DNA of 64,000 bases from Acanthopleura granulata (Eukaryota; Mollusca; Polyplacophora; Chitonida; Chitonidae), in the NCBI GenBank assembly GCA_016165875.1, contig JABBOT010000011.1, positions 11,301,491 through 11,365,490 of the forward strand, given 5' to 3'. The translations under genes and the position numbers were made by a program. Positions within the stretch are counted from its first letter, which is position 1, and each line of letters begins with the position of its first letter. Below are positions 41,050-54,000 of this stretch, one piece after another. The notes under the pieces were generated by a model. The model did no database searches, had not been told where the DNA came from, and saw only the letters and a program-made list of their open reading frames with translations.

Positions 41050-41999
41050 ATGGCAATGGATGATCAAGACGAAACAGTGCCCAGGCTGTGTGAACAACTG
41101 TCACGTACATCACTTAAAGAACTCTTACGGCAGGACCGTAAAAGAGAGGAGATCTCGGAAGCGCAAGTGTCTTGGTACCATGGTAAAATATCACGAGAAA
41201 CAGCTGAGACTATCTTACGACAAGGTATGTTGTACGAACTCAGAAGAGCTTTTGTGTCTTAGAAGTTGTTACGCCACATCAGTGCACTATCGGGGATTTG
41301 CAAAGAATAGGTTGAGCTATTGTTCGTTACTGACCCACTTTTCATTGAGAAAAGGATATTTTTCAGTGAATTGACGTTATCCTATCATGTATTATCACCG
41401 TCATCCTTACTACTGCCCACTATCGTATTATCATATGCGGTACCTTGAAAGAAAAGAGAAAAAACGCCCACCAAAAGAAGTATAGTCAAAATGTTTGGCT
41501 TATGTAGATGCAGAACTACCTTAGCTAGCAGAGAGAAGAGCATGTAAGTGCCTGGAATGCTTCAGTAAAGATTAGGGATCGGTATGGAACTTGCTCAGTG
41601 AGGCAGACACTCCTGATCATGAAACGAATTAGTTATGGGTTCAACCCAGTGGAGTTCTTGTCTGTTTATATTTATTTATTTATTTGATTTGTGTTTACAC
41701 CGTACTCGAGAATATTTGGCTTATAAGTTATGCGACGACGGCCTGCATTTTGGTGGGACTAAACCAACCATAGCCGGGAGGAAACCCACAACCATTCGCA
41801 TGTTGTTTGTGGACCTTCCCACATGCAACCGGAGAAGAAGCGTGAGCTGGGATGGAACTCACAGCAGTCGCATTGGTGAGAAGCACCTGGGTCATTATGC
41901 TGCGGAAACGCGCGATTGATCCACAGAGGCCCCATTTCCTTGTAGTCCGGGTCTCTCCATATATGCATACCAAATGACATATACACTGTAGTATATATA

Positions 42000-42034
<35 letters not shown>

Positions 42035-45000
42035 TCATGCATGTATACTGTACCGGTATATATTGAAATACCCGTGCTATGAGGAGATAAGAACTGTTGC
42101 GGTTCAATCATGACACTGAATATAAAATGTTGACACTAGTTCCAAATATGTCACTTGGATAAGCCTAAGTGGCAAACTAGGCAAACTATTGGAGCTAAAG
42201 ATGGGATTTTATGGTAGTTGCATAGTTACATGAGTAGAGCATTCATTGTCTCTGTGGTAGTTAAGTGACTTGACTCTTTCAGTTCCTTATATTCAGATAA
42301 GATAAGTTCTTGTTTAACCCAACTTCGAGAGGTTAACTGTTTCTGTGCGTGCTGAAAGAAGTATGGCAGCAGATGTGGCTCTCTTTTGAAAAACTTCAAA
42401 AATTGAGAAGTTCAAGTTAGATCACAAGTGTGCTTTTTAGTCTTTTTCTTCATGTGACAGGTCGTCACAATAAGTATGTAAGGTTACCTCCCCTTCTCAG
42501 AACTCATGGGCAGAAGATAGAGGCGCTGGTATAGCTCAGCTTTCCAGATTGCTGTTCGAAGCTGTAGCCAGTATTATTCTGCCTGCCTTTGACATTATGG
42601 TCAGTCTGCATGATGGGCAGTGAGGTAATTTTACAAGTGTTTGTTATTGTTTCAAGTTAAGAGCCTAAATGTACAATTAAATGTTTTGCATAATGCTGCG
42701 TTTATGGTTAACATGTATACTGTACATGTTCATCTCTTCGAGCTAACTGAGTGTATACTACATATGATTTAGCTGTAATTCGGATGTGTATAGCGTTGTT
42801 GAGACATTGGCGTAGTATAGCATTTGGATGGTGGGGGTAGTTAAGCTGTTGCTGAGCCATGGATGTTTCAGTGGGAATCACTGTGTCTTAGTTAACCCCA
42901 TTTGGTTAGAAAGTTAAGGAGTTATGAGTCATCATATCGGTCCATGTATATAGTGTTCATTATAACCTAAAGTATGTTACAGTTAGTTCTAGTGGATATT
43001 GAGGTGTTGTCATTATTGACCGAGTGTCATAACGGTTTCATTTCATTAATGTTTTGCCACAGTGTAGCAACAAATATTTTCTTTTGTTTTCAGATTTCTT
43101 TATTTGATATAAATGTAGTTTTGGAGTTAACAGTTATTTCATTAAGAGCTGGTATTACATGGGAGCATTAAAGTGCGGGTTCAATGATATTTTGACATGT
43201 GACATAAGTAAACTCATGGCTGTAAGTTAATAAGATGATAAGAGAATTAAGTTTCTGATAATCTTTATCATTTGTTCTACAGTATACCACAATACTGTTC
43301 AATAATGTATGTGAATGGTTTTTTGGGGGTAACCACTATGTTGTGCTCAAGTGATCGACGAAGTGTGATTAATTGCTTTTAATAGCTCCCGATAAAGTCG
43401 TATAACTACACTGGGTATACTGATAGGTTCTGAGCTCTAGGTGCAGAGTTTTTGCAGAGATCTAATCAAATTGTTCTATCATTATACAGGTTCCTTGAGG
43501 TACCCACCCCTGGTCACTTTTGTCCTAGTTTTACTGTCACTGAATAAATTTGACCATGTACAGCAGCCTATGGTGGTGTCCTTATTATTTTCCTCCATGA
43601 GCTGACCTAACCGGTCACATTCAAGTTGAGCAACATGTACCTGTAGACTTCTACCTATCATGAAGTATTTGACCAGGTTACACTGGCATTCAGTTGATCT
43701 ATGACACATCTGTTGACTTTCACTTTCGCTTGTGAAGACAGGTGGATATGGTAAGTGAAGAAATAGTAATTTTTATACTGCTTTTTCAACAAATTAGAAA
43801 GCTTGCATTTTTGCCTATCTGCCTTTTTTTTGTGCCAGTACACTTGCTCTTTCAGAAAATAAGCAAATAAATAATAACTGCGTTGTTTTTCTTGACAGGC
43901 ATAGCTGACCATGGCAACATAAACGGGCTGTTTCTGGTAAGGGAGAGCACTGCATCTCCAAAGGACTTTGTCCTCTCTCTCATGTACAACAAAGACCCGT
44001 ACCACTTTGTTATTCAGAACCAGTGTGAAGGTCACTACAGGATTGATCAAGGACCAGTAATACACGGTGAGTGATGGGTGTGAACCGGGGGCTTTTAGGG
44101 GTGGGGGCTGTTCCAGGGTGTACATGTATGACTGGCATTAGGCCCTCATGAAAATACTCGTACAGGTACAACACAAATACATATATACGTGTACGAGGGT
44201 AAGTTTGTCACAGATCACCCATCCCACAAACAGCCCTAGTCAAAACTTTTTAGTGGGCTTTTGATGGAATTTCTGTAAATTCCCGATGTATTTTTTTATT
44301 AGCCAGAATACAGGAAAATTTTCCTATCAAGTGACATGTAATTCCCATTTTTTTGTAAGTCAGAATAAAGAAAAAATTACCTACCAACCTGTCTTCGAAG
44401 AATTTTTAAAGGGTGGCCTTTTTTATTACAGAGATGGTGATTTAAAAAGTAATTCACCTAAAATTGCAGCCACAGCGAAATCGCTCATTTTCATGATTTT
44501 GAGTTATCTTAGAAAGATGTTACGGCATATGGTTTGTCTTTAAAGGATTCAGGGGGTTATCCTTCTGGAAAATGTGGGCTTGATCCTCAGAAGTATAATA
44601 AATTATGACCTCTGTTCGCCGCTTAAGAAATGGATTTTTCCGTCTAAATTATTAGGACAAATACAGTTACTCAGATAAGCTGTTTTTTTTTTTTTAAATT
44701 ACTCTGTCTCATGGCTTACATGTATAATTGTAGTTTTAATGCTGATGTCATGGTGTCTGCAGAATGTTGTTATGGCGTGAGATCATTTTCATTTGAAATC
44801 CTCCTTTTTTCCCCAACCTTATTTTTATAATAAACTGTCATTTTAACTTCCTTAAGTCATATACATGCATGTTAGCGTTAGAGATAATATATACATGTGT
44901 ACTTAAGTTGATTTTTAGGTACAATATGCATGTATCAGTGGTTATTCATGCATTAAATTAAGACGAAGAAGAAAAGTGTGTGGTGAATAGCCTGTAGGTG

Positions 45001-48000
45001 TATTAGATTAACTTACAGTATGCATGTATGGTACATGTCGGTATTAAAGGCTGCTTTGTTGATGCTGATTATGACAAAAACCACATGCCTTCATGCACGT
45101 TAGGCTGTGTAGGACTCTTGTGTGTCAAACCTTCTCCCGTTATAAAACAGATGGTTTTATTCTCAAAGGATTTAGATGCACATCCATGAAGTATTTACTG
45201 TGAAAGATTCAGTGTTAATTGTGCTAATGGTGCAAAATAGTTCTTTTCTTTTGGGGTCGTGCTGGCTGTCTTGTCATGAAAATGTCCATTTTTATGGATT
45301 TTCCATCAGCACTCTGGAATTTTTGAAAGGGGCATCAGGTGCAAATGACTTGCCTACGTTTAGGCCCCGTAACTTCCCTCCCTCTCTCCTGTGTTTATTC
45401 CTTCATAGTGGTTTCTGATTGTCTTTACAGTCTACATTAGGGGCATTTATGGTAATATACAGGTTTTGAGTTACCTCATTACGACGACAGAGCGAGGTCT
45501 GATATGACTTTGCCATTTTACAACACGGTAGGGTCGGTTTGCCCATCCCTTAACACGGCGGCTTATGTGTTCAGAAGAATCTGCACTCCGAATTCCGTTT
45601 CTTTAGCCCAAAATGATACCCAGCTTCACTGGAGAACATATTTTGGAAGTTTTTATTTTTGATAATTTCTGATATTTGTTACAAGCCCTTGTTAAATAGT
45701 GTAGATTGACCCTACCAATCCGTAAAGCACTTCACAAATGGACATCACTCTGTTGTCATAACATGAATACCCAGTCTTGGCCAACTCAACCAGCAAGTCA
45801 GTCTCCATGTGAATGAGAGCCAGACTTTATGAACAAGGCAGAGAAACTTATTTGTACTTCTGCATGTTCTAACGTGCCACAAATAAATATTGCAAGCTTT
45901 CCTCTGTTACCAGAATGTGGTAAATTGGGAAATATAGGGAGCCAGTGAAAAGTCTTACTTTCAAGTGAGTAAAGTCTCACTGGAAAGTGAGAAAAATCTC
46001 ACTGGAAAACAAGTAAAACTCCTATAGGATCTCTATTTTAGGCATAGGACTCTCAAACTCATACAAGTTGTGCGAAATGACCTGAAGTCGTTCACTGTCA
46101 CTTTATTTTTTCGCTTTTCGATCTATTTTAGAAGTTGTCTGCCCTTTCACATACTGCTCAAATTTGTGCGCAGCATTCTTGAACTTATATAAAGTGTCTG
46201 AAATGATCTGAAATTAAACGTTATCAGATTTAAACTGAAACCTTATTTCAGAAAGTGATCAAGAGTCTAGAGTCGTAGAAAGTGATAAAGAAGTGGGTGA
46301 AAATGTCAGTAAGGATACTTTTCTTTTTCACTTTTGTCTCACTTTCTGAGAACTAATTTTTCAACTTCCCTTATCCACCTGTGTATTATATGACTTAGTG
46401 ATTGTAGGGCCTAGGGTGAAAGAACGGGTGGCCAAAATGCATAATTGGTTTTGCTGTGTAATTCATGTCCCTGGGCCTATGCAGAGAAAGGAAGGGCTAA
46501 TAAGGATGTCTTAATTAACCTTATCTTAATAAGGCATTGGTGTAGCATGAAGTTTTAAGAAAATAATGATGTTCAATAAAAAAGAGCGGCAAAGACTTAG
46601 ATGGATATTTGAGAGATGATGAGCCAGAGGTTGAAGTAAAGTACACGTACTTGTTCATGGAAGCCCACACTTATCATTTATAGCCTATTTGTGATTATAC
46701 CACTACCTCCGTTTTGTTTCTGTGTTCAGAACTTTGTTTCTGTTGTTTACAGAATTATACATACATATATGTTACATAATCATTCCAGTCCTTGTTTATA
46801 TATGTAAGTACTGTGCCCAGGCTTATTACCCTTGGCTAATGTGATAGATTACTGTTACAGTAAGAGTAAAATTTCGTCAAAACTAAGTTGCTAATTTTTG
46901 CTGATTCGACCCGAGTTCTACTTCGCCTTAAAAAGATTTTTTTGAGGTTTGTTTGGAAAATTCGGACGAAATCCTACAAGGTAAAATGTAAGATTGAGAT
47001 ACAAAAGTAATATGATTTTATGACATTTATTAGCCTCTGAGAAGGCCCTCTTTTTGAGCAAAATATTATGTTGTTTCCAGTATATCCATGTAGTTTCTTT
47101 AAGAAGTTGGTCGTGGAATGCCGCTTCGTGACAACATACGTGACAGTTGTAAATTCTATCCAGCGTGCCTTATTTACGCACATGCAGGAATTTCAGTTTC
47201 AAAGGAGTAGAACCTGACAGTGTCTGTATTTGGCAGCTCATGGTCTGCTTTGTCTGCAACTGTGCATGTGTATCTAACCCAGAAACGCAGAATTGTCGTC
47301 ATCAGTTTGAAAAGGAAATTAAAAACTGTGCATAATGGTTACGGAAAAATGAGTCACGTCTGGTATCATATGTCAGTGGCAGAGAAGCATTGCGCTGTTC
47401 ATCTGTTGTCATTATGACCTTTTCCAGAATGTTGTGTGATAAAGCAGTTATAATGGAATTACACACACAAAGGTTCTGTGTATTCCCTTACATGTTTCTG
47501 CCAGGGCAGGTGATAACGCCGCATCAAAAGTAGTGCTTACTGTTATACGCTGGGTAGAACTTCCTTCAGGTTAGGCGTGTGTTGACTTCTTCAGCAGAGA
47601 GAGTACATGTACATGTACAACTAAAATCAGGAACTTGTCTTCTTTTGTATAGAATAGCCATACACCTTTGCCTACTCAAAGCCTCTTGAAATTTGTATGT
47701 ATCAGCTGGTTGCTGGTAGCCCATGACATACAGTTGGCATACATGTATTTAAACAAGCTCTTGTCAACAGTTCCGGGCCTCTCACCAATGTGGTCCCTGT
47801 GAGTTATTTATTTATTTATTTGACTGGTGTTCTACGCCATCAGCAAGAATATTTCACTTACACAATGGCGGCCGGAATTATGGTGGGAGGAAACCGGGCA
47901 GGGTCGCTGTAAGTTCCAAGCCCAGCTCATGCTGGCTTCCTCTCCTACTGTACATGGGAAGGTCTCCCAGCAACCTGCAGATGGTCGTGGGTTTCCTGCG

Positions 48001-51000
48001 GGCTCTGCTCGGTTTCCTCCCACCATAATGCTGCCAGCTGTCGTATGAGTGAAATATCTTTAGTATGGCATAAAAACTCCAATCAAATAAATATAAATGA
48101 TAAATAAATAAGTCAACAGCTCCAGTCTTTTTTAATCAGATTTCACAGAGTTTATACATGTACACGCTGTTTCTCATTCCAAGTTGATGTTGACAGCTAT
48201 CGTATTTGTCAAAACTTCAGTAAATATAAATAAATTAATAAATAAGATATTGCTGGATTCTGATACATGTATTCCTGTTGACGTTTCAATAATAGAAAGG
48301 TGTTTTCAGGTTTGTTTGGTAAGTTGGATGAAATCTTATGTATAAAATTCAAGTTTCACATGTAAGGACATGTAATATTTATAATTTTAATTGGGCACTA
48401 TGAACACAATTTTGTGGGCAATTGCTTAAGTCAGATACAGTGTTATATGATTTGTGTGTCGTGTTTGGTTGAGCAGGTTTGGATGAGTTGATACAGCGTT
48501 ACAAGGAGGACGACCATGGGTTACCTCACAAGCTAACACAGTTCTGTATCGATCAGCCTCCCCCTCACCAGGCCAGGAAGTTTGGCTACACCAACATTCT
48601 ACACAGAGCCGTTGCCGAGGGTAATGTAATCCACTTCCTACTTCTGCTGATCTGTTCATTCCAATTTCATCATCCTTCTTTGTTATTGATCTGTTTCAAT
48701 TTGCAAGTGACATGCTAAAGGTCATAGGTTTAAAGGCAAAAACCACTTAAAAATGTGATGATCTTGTACAAAGAGCATTGATAACTATCTCTAAAACTAT
48801 GTTTATTTAATTTTAAGATTTATTTTTCACCACGTTAAATGCAGTAAATGTTTTGATCGTAAGGTGGGTATTGTGGACCGTATTGATAAAATTTGTCACC
48901 AGGGATGTCATGAAGCCTTTTGTGCACCTTTATGTTCAGCTGTGAATAATGTTCTTGTGAACCATACTCCTGTGATGTGTTCCTGTGTATGAGAGAGTTA
49001 TAATATGACAGTTAAATCTTGCTTTAGGGCCAGAGAAAAGTTGCCATCATTGATGACAAACATTGTCAATATGGTCCATAAAACCCACCATGCAATCCAA
49101 ACATTTGACTTGGTGAAAGAAAAAAAATTTTAAATCGGTGAAGATATTTTCAGATGGTTATTTAACGGTCACTCGAACTTTTTTCCGTCGACTTAATCAT
49201 GTTAATACCCTGTGCAATACTCCAGTTTCCTTCACAATTATTGAAAAAACTGAATTCTGGAGCATTGCAATGAGCAACAACACCACCCGTTTCTGTTACT
49301 CTAGGTAATGTACAGATCACACAGGAGATTCTGAATTCAGACAGTTACATAGATGTGAACAAGAAGAAAGCTGATGGTAAGACCATAAACCAGTCTCACT
49401 AAAGCCAGATAGATGGTAAGGCCATAAAGCAACCTCACTAAAACTGGATGGACAGTATAACCATAAACCAGACTTACTAAAATCCAGCTAGATGGTAAGA
49501 CCATAAACCAGTCTCACTAAATCCAGATAGATGATAAGACCATAAACCAACCTCACCAAAACTGGATGGACAGTATGACCATAAACCAGTCTCACTAAAT
49601 TCAGATAGATGGTAAGACCATAAACCAGTCTCACTAAATCCAGATAGATGATAAGACCATAAACCAACTTCACCAAAACTGGATGGACAGTAAACCATAA
49701 ACCAGTTTCACTAAATCCAGACAGATGATAAGACCATAAACCAGTCTCACTAAATCCAGATAGATGGTAAGACCATAAACCAGTTTCACTAAATCCAGAT
49801 AGATGGTAAGACCATAAACCAGTCTCACTAAATCCAGATAGATGATAAGACCATAAACCAACCTCACTAAAACTGGATGGACAGTATGACCATAAACCAG
49901 TTTCACTAAATCCAGATAGATGGTAAGACCATAAACCAGTCTCACTAAATCCAGATAGATGATAAGACCATAAACCAGTCTCACTAAATCCAGATAAATG
50001 GTAAGACCATAAACCAACCTCACCAAAACTGGATGGACAGTATGACCATGAACCATACTCAGTAAAATCCAGATAGATGGTAAGACCATAAACCAACCTC
50101 ACCAAAACTGGATGGACAGTATGACCATAAACCAGACTCAACAAAATCCAGATAGATGGTAAGACCATAAACCAGTCTCACTAAATCCAGATAGATGGTA
50201 AGACCATAAACCAGTCTCACTAAATCCAGATAGATGATAAGACCATAAACCAACCTCACCAAAACTGGATGGACAGTATGACCATAAACCAGTCTCACTA
50301 AATCCAGATAGATGGTAAACTGTAAACCAGTCTCACTAAATCCAAATCCTCTGCAATACAAAATCTGTATAGCATACGTAAATGGTGACCATCAACCAAG
50401 TGCTATTTGAAAATTTTATGCCCCTGCATTAAAGAAGAGTTATGCTCTTCCATGGTAAATGCCAAATTCTCTGCTTTGATAGAACAGTAATGGTCACATG
50501 GGAGACATGTATATTTCAATACCCTGCAGCAGGTGTTATATACATCTGATGACTCAACAGTAGGAAGAACACTGTGACACAACAGTAACAGTACAACAAT
50601 GACACCAATGACACAATGTCACAAAGGAATGTTGACACAACATTTTCAATAACATTATGCTGTCATATTTCCCAGATCACTGAGTGGTAATTTAAAGCTG
50701 CTTGACGCGACAGGAAATTACAGTTGAAGCTCCTTTTGGTTTTCAAGAAACAACTTTCAGTGTAGTTTTAAAGGTCGTATATGGGATAAATTCGTTACAT
50801 GGTTTCTGAGTGAAAGAATACAAAATTATGCGAGGTAAAAGAGCCTCAGAGTGGGGCGAGGCATCAGCTTACAGGCTCCATGTACTTTTGCATCCTTTCA
50901 CTCAGTAACCACGTAACTAATAATATTTTAACTTCTGTGTCTGTGCTTATAAATAAAGCCTTGCTCAAGGCACAAGGAAAATGGCCGTTTCCCTGATGTT

Positions 51001-54000
51001 CATGGTCTAAAATATGTGTGAAATTGAAATGAAATCTGGCCTCAAAATTTTTGTCAGCTGTTGATGAATTGTCTCCCCTGACCACAGGTTCCACTGCTCT
51101 CCATGATGCCAGTTTCTATGGCCTTAGTGAGATTGTGTCACTTCTCTTGGCTGCTGGCGCAAATGCTAACAGTCGTGACAGTGGGGCATACACGGCTCTG
51201 GCGGTGAGTTAATAGTAACAATCGTAACATCCCACTTGATGTGTGAGTATGCCTTCAGTCTGCGTTGCCGTTGATACTGATCAGGATGTATTCTACCACT
51301 GATTTGGTGTAAATTTTTCACAAGCGAAAAGTTGCGACACACCCTTGAAATTGCTTTCCAGGAAACTGTTATACCAGCCATCCTTAATGTCCTTGATCTT
51401 CCTTATGCACTTTTCTGTACAATTTTTCAAGCACTTTTGTGCCCCTTCCTCTTGACATAATGCTGTGTGTAAAATTTCCCACAAATCCTTTCCAAGACTC
51501 TAGGCTGGTTTGATTTTAACTCCTAGTAATTCATTGTAATTGTAATAGTGTGTAAAACATGTATGAATTTAGCAAAAAATTGTGCTGTGTTTTTTTCTGC
51601 ATTTAATTTGATAAAATTCTCTGAATCCATGTGCTACATACAGAAAATATTGGCTGCCTTTGAAATTAACAGTTGGCAGTAAAACATTGCTGACTAAGCA
51701 ATTTGTTTTTCTCTTTTTTTCCTGTAATGTAAAACTTCCATGAAGCAGGTAATTTTAGCTGTTAGATATTATCATAATTGGTTAAAAGCATTTTTGGTAG
51801 TTTTCCCACAAAGCTGTCAGCATTGAACCATATAAAACTATACAGCCTTGACCCAAATTTCTTTACATTGATTCATACACCCTTTTTTCCAGAGAGCATG
51901 TTGTGGGGGAAGTGGTCGGCCAAACTCTGTGGCTGTTCTCATCACCCAGGGTGGTGCGGACCCCCAGGAACCATGCCCTAAGACAGGCTGGGTGCCTCTC
52001 CATGAGGCTGCCATGAGGGGACACAGTGAATGTGTCAAGGTTAAATAGCTCCAGATTTCCAGCTGCATATAACAGTATTTTAGAAATGACTTGCACTCTC
52101 AGCCCTCTGAGGTGGGAGCTTTCGATTTTTAGGACACAGGAGGTGTGGGTTTGTAGATTCCCCCCTGTCTTCCTGCTTGTGGGGCCTTGATCACAGTAAG
52201 CAGTCGAGGCACCTCGGCTGTAAGACGTAAATGTGTATTAAGGAGCCATTGTAATTCAAGATTAAATTCGTATGTTTGATTAGTGTTAAAGACCATATTC
52301 AAGAATTTTTGACTCTGAAAGTGTCCATATGGTTATTTGATGAGCGGAGGAGACAAGGGTGCCTGGAGTACGCCCCATCACCAGGGTGCTGACAAGCGTT
52401 ATGACATGAAGACTAGAGCTGCATCCAGAGTCTGGAACCGCATTCTTCATTGGTGAATTGGCCAGAACAAATTATTGCCTTTTGTCAGTCACTAACATGT
52501 TATTAATTTGTACATGATGTATCACCATGGTTGTATTTTTGGCAGCTATTTTGTTAGATGAATGTTTTGCCTTTCAGATGTTGCTAGCGTTTGACGCCCC
52601 TCTGATGTCTCGGACCCATGATGGTGACACACCACTTGACATTGCTCTGAAGTATGGCAAGCTGGAGTGTGGTAATGTCCTCAGTAAGTGGATTTGATGG
52701 AAGTCATATCATTAAGGAAGTTTAACCACTATTTCTCATGATGCATATTCCAAATCACTTTTTAGATGCCAGGGGCGAGGGGAGGAGGTGGATGGGGTAT
52801 CTGTCAAACTGATTATCTTTTACACAATCAACTGAAAGTTTATAAATTTTCATTTTTCAATTGGCCTATATGGCTCTTGGCCTATATGGCTCTTAAAATG
52901 CTTAATTTTTTCATGTCATCTGATTAATTCCTTAGTTTTTGTGTAAGGGAATTGCTGAATGGAACAGTATTGTTTTCCATTTCAATTTACAGGAAGATAT
53001 GTAGTACCTAAGCCCAAACTGAAGAAGGAGCAGTGGTACCATCCTAACCTAGACAGACAGGTCTGTGGATGCTGCCATGTTTTCACAGTCATTAACAACC
53101 CTAATCAGCACCACATATATCAAGTTGAGGGGCCTTTATGGCTGAGGGATTTAGCGCGCTAGCGCGGCGTTATGACTCCGTGCCTTTCACCGATGCGGTC
53201 ATCGTGAGTTCAAGACCAGGCCGTGTTGGCTTCCTCTCCGGCTGTATGCGAGAAGGTCCACCTGCAACCTGCAGATGGTTATGTGTTTCCTCCGGGCTCT
53301 GCCCGGTTTCCTCCCACCATAATGCTGGTCGTGTTTCTTTAAGTGAAGTATTTTTTAGTACGGTGTAAAACACCAATGAAATAGTGTGAAGTGCAGTTTT
53401 TGAAAATGGGTTTGTTTCAAACATCAGAGAAGGCCATGATTCTCAAATGTTTCTATTGTAATGAGCCCTTTCTCGGAAAATCTTTTTATTATTAGTATTT
53501 TTTTTTTTTTATCTCCAATGAAATTTCCCCTTGAATGCAATCCTTTGTTGACAAAGGTAAAAAGGAACAATAAAAGAAAGAATGAAAAATGACCTCTGGT
53601 GTACTGTACTTTTCCAGAAAGGGTTGGGTTAGGTGAAACAAACATGTTTTTAAGGATAGCCTAATTTGTATTTTTATCTGGCGATTAGAAAATTTTGTGA
53701 CAGGAGAAAGTGTGTGCATTGACTTTAGGTGAGGATTTTTGTGGAGGCAGAGACATGGAGAACTTTTGTATGGGATCATTTGGACTTAAGGATTTGTCAG
53801 GTTTTGCATAGTACAAGTATTTTTCTAAATACCTATAACAGCTCTCTGGGATTCACCCGACTCTTTCTGAATAGCACACCGGCAAACTTTTTGAGGTGTG
53901 GCTGACAAGTTTCAAAACCAATTCAGGCCAACTAGTGCTTTCGTGATTCTGTATGTTTTTACAACTTTGTCAGACACCACTTATTTGGTACCTGACAGGA

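Larger units (their letters stand above)
41225..43898 (+). other. Shark intron 1
   Basis: Donor GTATGT, acceptor TTTTCTTGACAG. Holds a SINE and a GT microsatellite; the rest is AT-rich without a supported feature. Confidence 0.7.

Noticed and set aside
42523..42572. tRNA-like segment (GGTATAGCTCAG ... GTTCGAAGC)
   Set aside because: Only loose A- and B-box resemblance; no cloverleaf with paired acceptor stem could be drawn. Possibly an old SINE head.
43658..44125. 155-codon minus-strand ORF
   Set aside because: Shadow of Shark exon 2, which is clearly coding on the plus strand.
49488..50361. Long minus-strand frames (up to 226 codons) with a repeating GLWSYHLSGFSET-like peptide
   Set aside because: They are translations of the 39-bp minisatellite: a period divisible by three keeps any stop-free frame open. 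There is no start context or splice signal.
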